Assembly: GCF_014596565.1 (NCBI RefSeq)
Contig: NZ_NOIN01000005.1
Location: forward strand, 248,001 to 312,000
Length of the DNA: 64,000 nt
DNA from: Pseudomonas sp. PSB18
GTDB lineage: Bacteria; Pseudomonadota; Gammaproteobacteria; Pseudomonadales; Pseudomonadaceae
Reading direction: 5' to 3'
The notes under the pieces were generated by a model. It searched no databases. It was not told the origin of the DNA and saw nothing but the letters and a program-made list of their open reading frames with translations. The stretch's first letter is position 1. Each line of letters starts with the position of its first letter. Shown here piece after piece: positions 25,694-34,551 of this stretch. The position numbers and the translations under genes were made by a program.

Positions 25694-26905
25694 TTACTGG
25701 CTCGCCTTGGCCTCCTGCAGCAATTGTTGGATCACCTGCTCCTGCTCACCGTAGCGGCCTTCACCGAAGTGGCTGTAGCGCATCTGCCCCTTGGCATCGA
25801 TGAAATAGTGCGCCGGCCAGTACTGGTTATTGAAGGCACGCCAGATCGCGTACTGGTTGTCGATGGCCACCGGGTAGTTGATGTCCAGCTTGCGAACCTG
25901 CTGGCGCACGTTGTCGATGATCTTCTCGTAGCCGTATTCCGGGGTGTGGACGCCGATCACCACCAGCCCGTCCTTCTCATACTTCTTGGCCCAGTCGTTC
26001 ACATAGGGCAGCGTGTGCTGGCAGTTGATGCAGTCGTAGGTCCAGAAATCCACCAGCACCACCTTGCCCTTCAGCGATTCACTGCTCAGCGGCGGCGAGT
26101 TCAGCCATTGCACCGCACCGTCCAGCGAAGGCATGGCGCCCTGGGACTCGAGGTTCGGCATCGGGTTGGCGCTGGCCTTGCTGACCACGTAGTCGATTGC
26201 CTGGGGCACCTTTTCCAGCACGCGCTGCTCCAGGCTCGCGGCCCCTTGGGAAGAGGTACTGGCCAACAGTCGATCATCGGCGCCAGTACCGATCGCCACC
26301 GCGGCCAGCAACACCACCACACCGCTGCCACGGCGCAGCCAGGTCGTCATCGGCAACGAAAGCTTCAGCCGTGCAACCAAGCCACGTCCCGCAAAGATCA
26401 GCGTTCCCAGCGACAAGGCACTGCCCAGGCCGTAGGCCAGCAGCAACAGACTGGTTCCGGCACTGGCCCCCTGCAGCATGGCTCCGGTCAGGATCACACC
26501 GAGTATCGGTCCGGCACAGGGCGCCCAGAGCAGCCCGGTGGCGACGCCGATCAACACCGAGGCCACCGGCCCACCCAGTCGCCCGGCGCCGGCATCGACG
26601 CGATTGCCCAGGTTGACCAACGGCCGTGCCAACCAGGTGCCAACCCGACTGAAGATCAGCGACAAGGCGAACAGCACCATCACCCCCAGGGCGACTTGCC
26701 GACCTACGCTACTGGCCCGCAGCACCCAGTCGCTACTGACCACCGCCAGACTCGATACCAGGGCGAACGTCAGGACCATGCCACCAAGAGTCAGCAACAT
26801 CGAACCCGGCGTACGATTGGCCCGGGCGAACAGAAACGGCACCACGGGGAGAATACAAGGGCTGAGGATCGTCAGGATCCCGCCGAGGAAAGCGATCAGA
26901 AGCAT
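25694..26905 (-). CDS. DipZ-like thiol-disulphide protein (CcdA membrane domain plus thioredoxin-like domain)
   Basis: The 403-residue protein starts with a CcdA/DsbD-type membrane domain of about six helices, with its redox cysteines Cys17 (LSPCILPV) and Cys130 (WAPCAGPIL). Residues about 255-400 form a thioredoxin/TlpA-like periplasmic domain with Cys292-Ile-Asn-Cys295 in FWTYDCINCQHTLPYV. The layout matches DipZ of actinobacteria and CcdA-TlpA fusions. It should carry electrons from the cytoplasm to oxidised periplasmic proteins. The partner is not known, and neither neighbour suggests one. Confidence 0.87.
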   Translation of the reverse strand: MLLIAFLGGILTILSPCILPVVPFLFARANRTPGSMLLTLGGMVLTFALVSSLAVVSSDWVLRASSVGRQVALGVMVLFALSLIFSRVGTWLARPLVNLGNRVDAGAGRLGGPVASVLIGVATGLLWAPCAGPILGVILTGAMLQGASAGTSLLLLAYGLGSALSLGTLIFAGRGLVARLKLSLPMTTWLRRGSGVVVLLAAVAIGTGADDRLLASTSSQGAASLEQRVLEKVPQAIDYVVSKASANPMPNLESQGAMPSLDGAVQWLNSPPLSSESLKGKVVLVDFWTYDCINCQHTLPYVNDWAKKYEKDGLVVIGVHTPEYGYEKIIDNVRQQVRKLDINYPVAIDNQYAIWRAFNNQYWPAHYFIDAKGQMRYSHFGEGRYGEQEQVIQQLLQEAKASQ

Positions 26906-27001
26906 GGCATCACCTCATGGGTAGTCAGGCCGTCTCGGGCCATTCTTTAAATATTTATCGTTTAAAAACAGTTAGTTATGAATCATTATTAATGTTTAAA
27001 A

Positions 27002-27265
27002 TCAATTATCGTTATTGCAGTGGTCAGCCAACTTGCGGTATTCCAGTGCTTGGTGATGCCCCGCCGAATCCAGGTAGGTCATGTGGGCATTGACCACGCC
27101 GCAGGCAGGCCCGGCGTCTTCGGAGAGGGTGAGCACTTTCTGGATGTCCAGGTGGCTGCCATAGGCGTAGGTCTGCGCTTGGACATTGCTTTCGGCCCGG
27201 GCCGACAGGGTGCAGATGTTCAGTGCGGCGAAAAGGCAGGCGGCGTAGATGGCTTTGGTGTTCAT
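27002..27265 (-). CDS. DUF2790-type small secreted protein
   Basis: The 87-residue protein has a signal peptide ending LSARA before ESNVQAQTYAYGSHLDIQKV. The mature part has PACGVVNAHMTYLDSAG followed by a second Cys close to the end (ADHCNNDN). This is the DUF2790 pattern of small periplasmic proteins found nearly only in Pseudomonas. Their function is not known; some are controlled by metal-responsive two-component systems. It is divergent from a response regulator 233 bases away. The 96 bases between its stop and the DipZ-like gene are visibly AT-rich. Confidence 0.8.
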   Translation of the reverse strand: MNTKAIYAACLFAALNICTLSARAESNVQAQTYAYGSHLDIQKVLTLSEDAGPACGVVNAHMTYLDSAGHHQALEYRKLADHCNNDN

Positions 27266-27497
27266 GGCGGTATCCTCGATTCATTCAATGGGTGTGTTTG
27301 CTGTCGAGGCCAGGTGTGTTGCCTCGTTGGATGCCATTGAATGCCGCTGAGGTATCGCGCCTGTATCGAGCCTGGGGGCTTTTTGCATCGCTGTGTATCC
27401 GCCGGGCGCCAGATACACTGCAATACAAACCGTCGCGAGCCGGGCCCGCCGGCCCCTGTATTCTGATCACAACGAAACGCCAAGAGGGCTGGACACC

Positions 27498-28238
27498 ATG
27501 GATCATGTCGATCATGTGTTGATAGTGGATGACGATCGCGAGATCAGAGAACTGGTGGGCAACTACCTGAAGAAGAATGGCCTGCGCACCACCGTCGTGG
27601 CCGATGGCCGGCAGATGCGCGCCTTCCTGGAAACCACGCCGGTGGACCTGATCGTGCTGGACCTGATGATGCCGGGCGATGACGGCCTGGTCCTGTGCCG
27701 TGAACTGCGCGCCGGCAAGCATAAGAACACGCCCGTGCTGATGCTCACCGCCCGCAACGACGAAACCGACCGCATCATCGGCCTGGAAATGGGCGCCGAC
27801 GATTATCTGGTCAAACCCTTCGCCGCCCGTGAGTTGCTGGCACGGATCAACGCGGTGTTGCGCCGCACCCGCATGCTGCCGCCCAACCTGGTGGTCACCG
27901 AAAGCGGCCGCTTGCTGGCGTTCGGTCGCTGGCGCCTGGATACCACAGCGCGTCACCTGCTGGACAGCGACGGCACCATGGTCGCCCTGAGTGGCGCGGA
28001 ATACCGGCTTTTACGGGTGTTCCTCGACCACCCGCAGCGGGTGCTCAACCGTGACCAATTGCTGAACCTGACCCAGGGCCGTGACGCCGATCTGTTCGAC
28101 CGCTCCATCGACCTGCTGGTCAGCCGCCTGCGCCAGCGTCTGCTGGATGACGCCCGCGAGCCAGCCTACATCAAGACTGTGCGCAGCGAAGGCTATGTCT
28201 TCACCTTGCCGGTGGAAATCCTCGAGGCTGCGACATGA
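27498..28238 (+). CDS. OmpR-family response regulator
   Basis: The 246-residue protein starts MDHVDHVLIVDDDREIRELV at 27498. The receiver domain shows the acidic triad (Asp11-13), the phosphorylated Asp55 in IVLDLMMPGDDG, Thr in MLTARND and Lys in DYLVKPF. The C-terminal winged helix (about 150-240) has DRSIDLLVSRLRQRL and IKTVRSEGYVF. It overlaps the kinase gene by four bases, so the pair is co-translated. The stimulus is unknown. Upstream, CATTCAATGG (27282-27291) and CCATTGAATG (27334-27343) form an inverted repeat in the gap to the DUF2790 gene. Confidence 0.92.
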   Translation: MDHVDHVLIVDDDREIRELVGNYLKKNGLRTTVVADGRQMRAFLETTPVDLIVLDLMMPGDDGLVLCRELRAGKHKNTPVLMLTARNDETDRIIGLEMGADDYLVKPFAARELLARINAVLRRTRMLPPNLVVTESGRLLAFGRWRLDTTARHLLDSDGTMVALSGAEYRLLRVFLDHPQRVLNRDQLLNLTQGRDADLFDRSIDLLVSRLRQRLLDDAREPAYIKTVRSEGYVFTLPVEILEAAT

Positions 28239-29554
28239 GTCTGCCGCTACGTTGGCCGCGCACCCTCGCCTCGCGGCTGTCGCTGATTTTCCTGATCGGC
28301 CTGATCCTGGCCCAGGGCTTGTCGTTCGGCGCCCAGTACTACGAGCGCTATCAGACCGCCAAGTCCGCCATGCTCGGCAACCTGGAAACCGATGTCTCGA
28401 CCTCCGTCGCCATTCTGGATCGCCTGCCCGCCGCCGAACGCCCGGACTGGCTGCCCAAGCTCACCCGACGTAACTACGGTTACCTGCTGAATGAAGGACA
28501 ACCCGGCCAGCCAATAGCCCGTGACGACGCGCCGATCTCGGTGAGTTCGATCGAGGATGCCATCGGCCAGGCCTATCCCCTGACCTTTATCGACATTCCG
28601 GGACCGCAGAAGCATTACCAGGCGCACCTGCGCCTGAGCGACGGCAGTCCGCTGACCATCGACGTCCGGCCGGCCATGATGCCCCTGTCCCCCTGGTTGC
28701 CGGTGGTGTTGCTGGGGCAGTTGGCGTTGCTGATCGGCTGTACCTGGCTGGCCGTGCGCATCGCCGTCGGCCCGCTGACCCGGCTGGCCCAGGCCGTGGA
28801 AACTCTCGATCCGAATGCCCACAGCGTGCGCCTGGATGAGCAAGGCCCGACCGAAGTGGTCCATGCGGCCAAAGCGTTCAATGCCATGCAGGACCGTATC
28901 GCCGCCTATCTGAAGGAGCGCATGCAGTTGCTGGCGGCGATATCCCACGACCTGCAGACCCCCATCACCCGCATGAAGCTGCGGGCGGAATTCATGGATG
29001 AGGGCATTGAGAAGGACAAACTCTGGAGCGATCTGGGTGAGATGGAGCATTTGGTGCGCGAAGGCGTGGCCTATGCCCGCAGCATCCATGGCGCCACCGA
29101 GGCCAGCTGTCGAATCAGCCTGGATGCGTTTCTCGACAGTCTGGTGTTCGACTACCAGGACACCGGGCAGGATGTGCAGTTGTCCGGAAAGAACGCCGCC
29201 GTCATCGACACCCGCCCCCATGCCTTGCGCCGGGTGCTGGTGAACCTGGTGGACAACGCGCTGAAGTTCGGTGGCGCGGCGTGGATCGAGGTACAGGCCG
29301 ACAGCAATGGCCAACTGGCGATCCAGGTCCTGGATCGCGGCCCCGGCATCAACGAGCAGGAACTGGCCGAAGTGCTCAAGCCGTTCTACCGGGTGGAAAG
29401 CTCGCGCAACCGTGAAACCGGCGGGACCGGGCTGGGACTGGCCATCGCCCAGCAACTGGCGAGTGCCATGGGCGGCTCATTGACCTTGAGCAACCGCGAA
29501 GGCGGCGGACTGTGCGCCGAACTGCGCCTGAGCCGGCCGTTGACCTCGGGCTGA
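28235..29554 (+). CDS. Sensor histidine kinase, partner of the OmpR-type regulator
   Basis: The 439-residue protein has an N-terminal helix (about 13-32), a periplasmic stretch of about 120 residues, a second helix (about 154-176) and a HAMP segment. The H-box is AAISHDLQTPITRMKLR with His238. The ATPase part has N-box LVNLVDNALKFG, DRGPGINEQEL and GGTGLGLAIAQQLA. It should phosphorylate the 27498 product. The signal cannot be inferred from the short sensor region. Confidence 0.92.
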   Translation: MSLPLRWPRTLASRLSLIFLIGLILAQGLSFGAQYYERYQTAKSAMLGNLETDVSTSVAILDRLPAAERPDWLPKLTRRNYGYLLNEGQPGQPIARDDAPISVSSIEDAIGQAYPLTFIDIPGPQKHYQAHLRLSDGSPLTIDVRPAMMPLSPWLPVVLLGQLALLIGCTWLAVRIAVGPLTRLAQAVETLDPNAHSVRLDEQGPTEVVHAAKAFNAMQDRIAAYLKERMQLLAAISHDLQTPITRMKLRAEFMDEGIEKDKLWSDLGEMEHLVREGVAYARSIHGATEASCRISLDAFLDSLVFDYQDTGQDVQLSGKNAAVIDTRPHALRRVLVNLVDNALKFGGAAWIEVQADSNGQLAIQVLDRGPGINEQELAEVLKPFYRVESSRNRETGGTGLGLAIAQQLASAMGGSLTLSNREGGGLCAELRLSRPLTSG

Positions 29555-29563
29555 CCGCCCCAC

Positions 29564-29664
29564 CGCCATCGCGAGCAGGCTCGCTCCCACAGGTTTCCGA
29601 GGTGTTCACCGAATCGCGTACACCCTCAATCCCCTGTGGGAGCGAGCCTGCTCGCGATAGCGGT
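29564..29664. repeat. REP doublet after the kinase gene
   Basis: The left copy (29567-29592) reads catcgcgagcaggctcgctc followed by ccacag. The right copy (29632-29659) reads cctgtgggagcgagcctgct followed by cgcgatag. They face each other over about 40 bases. The rest of the gap to 29823 shows no gene. Confidence 0.88.
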
Positions 29665-29823
29665 GGATCAGCTTGCATCAATATGCCCGAAACACCAGCC
29701 GGCCATCGCCCCTCGCCTTCGAAAATCGAAACCTTGGAAGACTTGTGTCGGTCCAGTCCTGTGTAGCCACCCAACGCTGCACGCCGCCCCAAGGCGGCTG
29801 CGGCCCAGCAATGAGGGACAGAC

Positions 29824-31623
29824 ATGAGCATGACCGTCGGTGATTTTCTGGTGGAACGCCTTTATGAATGGGGCGTTCGCTGTATCTACGGGTATCCGGG
29901 CGATGGCATCAATGGCGTTTTCGGCGCCTTGAACCGTGCCGATGGCAAGATTCGCTTCATCCAGGCCCGTCATGAGGAAATGGCCGCGTTCATGGCCTGT
30001 GCCCACGCCAAGTTCACCGGCGAGCTGGGGGTGTGCATCGCCACCTCGGGACCGGGTGCGTCACACCTGGTGACAGGCCTCTACGACGCCCGGATGGATC
30101 ACATGCCGGTGCTCGCTATCAGCGGCCAGCAGGCCCGCGCCGCCCTCGGCGGGCATTACCAACAGGAGCTGGACCTGGTCAGCCTGTTCAAGGATGTGGC
30201 CGGGGCGTTCGTCCAGCAGGCCAGCACACCGTCCCAGGTGCGCCACCTGCTTGACCGCGCCGTCCGCACCGCCGTCGGCGAGCGGCGCGTCACCGCGCTG
30301 ATCCTGCCCAATGACCTGCAAGAAATGGAATACACCCCGCCGCCCCGCAAGCACGGCACGGTTCACTCCGGCGTCGGCTACCGCAAACCCAAGGTCGTGC
30401 CCTACGAAGAAGATCTGCGCCAAGCCGCCGAGGTCCTCAATGCCGGCAAGAAAGTCGCCATCCTCGTGGGCGCCGGTGCGCTACAGGCGACAGACGAAGT
30501 GATCGCCATCGCCGAAAAACTCGGGGCCGGCGTGGCCAAGGCGCTGCTGGGCAAAGCTGCGGTACCGGATGACCTGCCCTGGGTCACCGGGTCCATCGGA
30601 CTCCTGGGCACCGAACCCAGCGACAACCTGATGGCCGGCTGCGACACGCTGTTGATGATCGGCTCCGGTTTCCCCTATGCCGAGTTCCTCCCACCCGAAG
30701 GCCAGGCCCGAGGAGTACAGATCGATATACAGCCGGACATGCTCAGCCTGCGTTATCCCATGGAGGTCAATCTGCAAGGCGACTGCGCCGATACCCTGCG
30801 CGCCCTCTTGCCGCTGATCGAGGAAAAGACCGACCGCGCCTGGCGCAAGAAAATCGAGCACTGGCGCGCAGACTGGGACAAGACCCTGGAGAAACGCGCC
30901 TTGGTCTCGGCCAAACCGATCAATCCGCAACGGGTGACGTTCGAGCTGTCACCCCGGTTGCCAGATCGGGCCATCATCACCTGCGACTCGGGCTCCTGCG
31001 CCAACTGGTATGCCCGGGATATCCAGATCCGTCGCGGCATGATGTGTTCGTTGTCGGGTGGCCTGGCGTCCATGGGTGCCGCGGTGCCCTATGCCATCGC
31101 GGCGAAGTTCTGTCATCCGCAGCGGCCGGTCATCGCCCTGGTGGGCGACGGCGCGATGCAGATGAACAACATGGCCGAGCTGATCACCGTCGCCAAATAC
31201 TGGCGCACCTGGGCCAATGGCACCTGGATCTGCGCGGTGTTCAACAACCGGGATTTGAATCAGGTGACCTGGGAACAACGCGTCATGGAGGGCGACCCGA
31301 AATTCGAGGCGTCCCAGGATATCCCGGATGTGCCTTACCACCTTTTTGCCGAGTCCATTGGCCTGAAGGGCATCCTCGTCGAACAGGAAGACCAGGTCGC
31401 TGCAGCCTGGGAAGAAGCGTTGGCGGCCGAACGCCCGGTCCTCATCGAATTCCGGACCGACCCCGACGTGCCGCCCCTGCCACCCCATATCAAACTGGAA
31501 CAGGCGAAAAAATTCGCTTCGACCCTGCTCCAGGGGGACCCGAACGAACGAGGCATCGTGGTGGAAACCGCCAAACAGGTCCTGGGCGCCCTGCTCCCGG
31601 GCCATCGCAAGGATAAGGAATAA
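29824..31623 (+). CDS. Thiamine-diphosphate enzyme of the pyruvate oxidase/acetolactate synthase family
   Basis: The 599-residue protein has the three-domain layout of the POX/AHAS family. The N-terminal Pyr domain keeps the catalytic Glu in ARHEEMAAFMACA. The middle domain has VAILVGAGALQATDE. The C-terminal PP domain has the ThDP motif LVGDGAMQMNNMAELI and ends it at NNRDLNQVTWEQR. It probably decarboxylates a 2-oxo acid such as pyruvate, but the substrate is not determined by sequence. PoxB-like pyruvate dehydrogenase and a stress-related oxidase are the main options. It stands alone between REP elements. Confidence 0.85.
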   Translation: MSMTVGDFLVERLYEWGVRCIYGYPGDGINGVFGALNRADGKIRFIQARHEEMAAFMACAHAKFTGELGVCIATSGPGASHLVTGLYDARMDHMPVLAISGQQARAALGGHYQQELDLVSLFKDVAGAFVQQASTPSQVRHLLDRAVRTAVGERRVTALILPNDLQEMEYTPPPRKHGTVHSGVGYRKPKVVPYEEDLRQAAEVLNAGKKVAILVGAGALQATDEVIAIAEKLGAGVAKALLGKAAVPDDLPWVTGSIGLLGTEPSDNLMAGCDTLLMIGSGFPYAEFLPPEGQARGVQIDIQPDMLSLRYPMEVNLQGDCADTLRALLPLIEEKTDRAWRKKIEHWRADWDKTLEKRALVSAKPINPQRVTFELSPRLPDRAIITCDSGSCANWYARDIQIRRGMMCSLSGGLASMGAAVPYAIAAKFCHPQRPVIALVGDGAMQMNNMAELITVAKYWRTWANGTWICAVFNNRDLNQVTWEQRVMEGDPKFEASQDIPDVPYHLFAESIGLKGILVEQEDQVAAAWEEALAAERPVLIEFRTDPDVPPLPPHIKLEQAKKFASTLLQGDPNERGIVVETAKQVLGALLPGHRKDKE

Positions 31624-31686
31624 ACGCGTCAACGACAGTCATCGCGCACCTACGCCAATACTTGACCGTCTCATCAAGTTACCGAG

Positions 31687-31717
31687 TGTCAGGCCAGTTA
31701 AGTTAATTGGCCTGACA
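31687..31717. promoter_or_regulatory. Long near-perfect palindrome upstream of the GGDEF gene
   Basis: TGTCAGGCCA (31687-31696) faces its exact reverse complement TGGCCTGACA (31708-31717). The pairing continues inwards for four more positions (one G-T) to leave a three-base loop. There is no T-tract on either side, so it looks more like an operator or a leader hairpin than a terminator. It lies 51 bases before the preferred ATG of the gene. Confidence 0.5.
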
Positions 31718-31767
31718 GCCGATACAGGGGCGTGCGGGATATTTCGCGTTTAGCTGATGATTTGTTT

Positions 31768-34341
31768 ATGACTGAAGATGCAGGCAATGACTCCACCGAC
31801 CTTTCTCCGGGCAAGCCAACCCGGAGTTTCACCCGACGCACTTTCCCGGCCATCATGTTCCTCCTGCTTGTCATGTCCGCGCTGGCGATCGCCGTCCTGC
31901 TCAACATCACCGGGGCCCAGGACAAGCGTGCCCGGGAACAGAGCCTGTTTTTTGCCCAACGGGCCATCGACGGCATCCGCACGGGTATCGGTCGCGACCT
32001 GAGCGACTACTCCAAATGGAGCGACGCCTACCGGCATCTGCATGTAAAGATGGATAAAGCCTGGGCCTACGACCAGGAAAATGTCGGCAGCAGCGTCTAT
32101 TCGCTCTACAGCTACCAGGCCGTGTTCGTCATTTCTCCCAAAGGGAAGACGGTTTACTCGGTGATCGACGGCGAAATGAGCGATGCCGATGCCAGCACCT
32201 GGCTGACGGGCGACCTGCAAGGTCTGAGAAAGGCCGCCAGCGCTTCGGAAAACCGGGATGAAGTCATCGTCAAATTGCTGCATCACGACGGCGCCCCCGC
32301 ATTCGTCGCCGCATCGGCCATCACCACCGGTACGGACAACAGCGTACGAGAGATTCCGGGGCCACCCAGCTTGCTGCTGTTCGTGAAAGTCCTCGATCCG
32401 GCCTCGTTGCAGAACCTGGCCCGGGACTTCGCCCTGCCCGACGCCTACATCAGCCATAAGCCGGGGCCAGACGGAACGGCCGAGTTATCACTTGGCGAAA
32501 ACATCCACGAGGCCCTGGCCTGGCGACCGCCAACCCCCGGCAACGATCTGCGCAAGGTCCTGTTGCCCTTGCTGGTGCTGGCGCTGCTGATCCTGGGAAT
32601 CCTGGCCCTCGCCGTGTTGCGTCATGCCTTGATGATGCTTCGCGCCCAGGAACACCAGTACAACAGCCTCCTGGCCCACCGCAAGGCGCTGGAGCGTAGC
32701 GAAGAGCGTTTTCGCGACATTGCCGAAGTGTCTTCCGACTGGCTGTGGGAGGTCGATTCGGCCGGGACCTTGACCTATCTGTCGGAACGCTTCGAGCAAG
32801 TGACCGGATTCAGCCCCTCCGAGTGGCTGGGCAGGCCTCTGCATCGCCTGCTGCACCCTCACGGCGGGTCGATTTCCATTGCCCAGTGGTTGCTCGGCGG
32901 CGCCAACAACGCCTCATCGAACCCCCTGTTGTGCGAATACACCGCACGCAATCAACGCATACGCACCTGCAAACTCTCGGTCCGCGCCATTGAAGCCGGC
33001 ACCCTGGGGTTTCGTGGCACCGCCACCGACATCACCGATGAATTGCGGGCATTGGCCCAGATCAAGCATCTCTCCCTGCATGACCCACTGACCGGGCTGG
33101 CCAACCGCAACCGGCTGTTCGATTGCCTCAGCGAGTACCTGGACCCAGCCAGCGGCGTATCCTTGGTGGTGTTGAACCTGGACATGGACCGCTTCAAACC
33201 GGTCAACGACTCCCTGGGCCATGCCGTGGGCGACAAAGTGTTGAAGGAAGTGGCCCATATCCTCCAGCAGAACGTGCGCGACTCCGACCTGGTGGCCCGT
33301 CTGGGTGGTGACGAGTTTGTCATTGTCATGCCTGAACCAGGCAATGCCCACGACCTCGATCAACTCTGTGGTCGCCTGATCGACTGCATGCAGCGCCCCA
33401 TGCATCTGGACGGCAACACCCTGTATCTGGGCGTGAGTATTGGCGTGGCCTGGGCGCAACCCGGTGACAGCCGCGCCGACGAGCTGTTGCGCCAGGCCGA
33501 CATCGCCCTGTATGCGGCCAAGGCCGCCGGCCGTAACACCTGGCGCGTCTACGTGGAAGCCATGGGTAACGTGGCCCGCGACCGCCGTCGCTATGAACAG
33601 CAACTGCGCGACGCCATGCACCGGGACCAGCTGGAACTGCGTTATCTGCCGCGTTTCGACGTCAACGCCGAGCAGTTGTACGGCTTTGAAGCCCAGACGT
33701 TCTGGCACCATCCCGAAAAAGGTGAATTGGGTGGTTCCGATTTCATTCCGGTTGCCGAATCGTCAGGCCAGTTGGAAGAATTGGGAACGTGGATGTTGAT
33801 CAACGTCTGCGAGGAAGCCGCGAGCTGGCCAACGCCCGTGAACGTATCCATCGCGGTTTCGCCGAAATGGTTCGGCAGCAGCTTCTTGCTCAATCAAGTG
33901 CAGACAGCCCTCGAGATGAGCGACCTGGCTCCCCATCGACTGACCCTGGAAGTGGCCGAGGGCATTCTGCTGGTCGACCACAAGACCGTCGCCGACACCC
34001 TGCATGCCCTCAAGGACTTGGGGGTACGGATCAACATCGACAAGTTCGGCACCAACATCGCCTCCCTTCGCGAAGTCTTGAACCAACCGTTCGACGGCAT
34101 CCGCTTCGATCGCAATATCCTCTCGCAGCTGGGCCTGGAGCATGATCACGAAGGCGTCCTGGCAATGATCCGGCTGAGTCGCAGCGTGGGACTGATGGTC
34201 ACCGCCGAAGGGATCGAAAACGCCCGGCAATTCAGGCAACTGCGCAACGTCGCCTGCGATCATGTCCAGGGCCCCTACTTCGGCTCGGCACTGGCTCGCT
34301 CGGAAATGGCCTCGTTCTTCACCACACCCCGGTGGCTATAA
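31768..34341 (+). CDS. CHASE4-PAS-GGDEF protein with degenerate EAL domain (probable diguanylate cyclase)
   Basis: With the ATG at 31768 the protein has 857 residues; a GTG at 31732 is an alternative, but its Shine-Dalgarno would be too close. A first helix near residues 30-50 is followed by a CHASE4-like sensor (LSDYSKWSDAYRHLH), a second helix, a PAS domain (SSDWLWEVDSAGTLTYLSER) and GGDEF. The cyclase site is intact (LGGDEFVIV), and an RxxD inhibitory site (RDSD) lies five residues before it. The EAL part is damaged: EAQ replaces EAL, DKFGTN replaces DDFGTG, and Arg replaces the Lys in FDGIRFDR. I infer it makes cyclic di-GMP but does not degrade it. Confidence 0.88.
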   Translation: MTEDAGNDSTDLSPGKPTRSFTRRTFPAIMFLLLVMSALAIAVLLNITGAQDKRAREQSLFFAQRAIDGIRTGIGRDLSDYSKWSDAYRHLHVKMDKAWAYDQENVGSSVYSLYSYQAVFVISPKGKTVYSVIDGEMSDADASTWLTGDLQGLRKAASASENRDEVIVKLLHHDGAPAFVAASAITTGTDNSVREIPGPPSLLLFVKVLDPASLQNLARDFALPDAYISHKPGPDGTAELSLGENIHEALAWRPPTPGNDLRKVLLPLLVLALLILGILALAVLRHALMMLRAQEHQYNSLLAHRKALERSEERFRDIAEVSSDWLWEVDSAGTLTYLSERFEQVTGFSPSEWLGRPLHRLLHPHGGSISIAQWLLGGANNASSNPLLCEYTARNQRIRTCKLSVRAIEAGTLGFRGTATDITDELRALAQIKHLSLHDPLTGLANRNRLFDCLSEYLDPASGVSLVVLNLDMDRFKPVNDSLGHAVGDKVLKEVAHILQQNVRDSDLVARLGGDEFVIVMPEPGNAHDLDQLCGRLIDCMQRPMHLDGNTLYLGVSIGVAWAQPGDSRADELLRQADIALYAAKAAGRNTWRVYVEAMGNVARDRRRYEQQLRDAMHRDQLELRYLPRFDVNAEQLYGFEAQTFWHHPEKGELGGSDFIPVAESSGQLEELGTWMLINVCEEAASWPTPVNVSIAVSPKWFGSSFLLNQVQTALEMSDLAPHRLTLEVAEGILLVDHKTVADTLHALKDLGVRINIDKFGTNIASLREVLNQPFDGIRFDRNILSQLGLEHDHEGVLAMIRLSRSVGLMVTAEGIENARQFRQLRNVACDHVQGPYFGSALARSEMASFFTTPRWL

Positions 34342-34356
34342 AGCAACACCGGGCAG

Positions 34357-34527
34357 CCTCCTGTGGGAGCGAGCCTGCTCGCGATAGCGCCGGGTCAGGC
34401 TGCATCCATGTTGACTGGGCAACCGTCATCGCGGGCAAGCCCGGCTCCCACAGGGATCCGGTATCGATACACAAATACCGGACATTTCACCGATCCCCTG
34501 TGGGAGCGAGCCTGCTCGCGAAGGCGG
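34357..34527. repeat. Cluster of three REP-like elements
   Basis: The copies are at about 34360-34388 (forward), 34426-34454 (reverse, variant core gcgggcaagcccggctccca) and 34497-34522 (forward). The first two form a doublet and the third is alone. They lie between the GGDEF gene and the convergent oxidoreductase gene. Confidence 0.85.
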
Positions 34528-34551
34528 CTCATCCGTCGCCGGGAGACCGAA

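Noticed and set aside
31732..31767. GTG start at 31732 for the GGDEF protein
   Set aside because: The purine run ends only one or two bases before the GTG, and the extra 12 residues are not typical; the ATG at 31768 is preferred, though its own ribosome site is weak.
403..34527. CRISPR array
   Set aside because: The repeated palindromes are scattered singles and doublets at unit ends, without regular spacers or cas genes.
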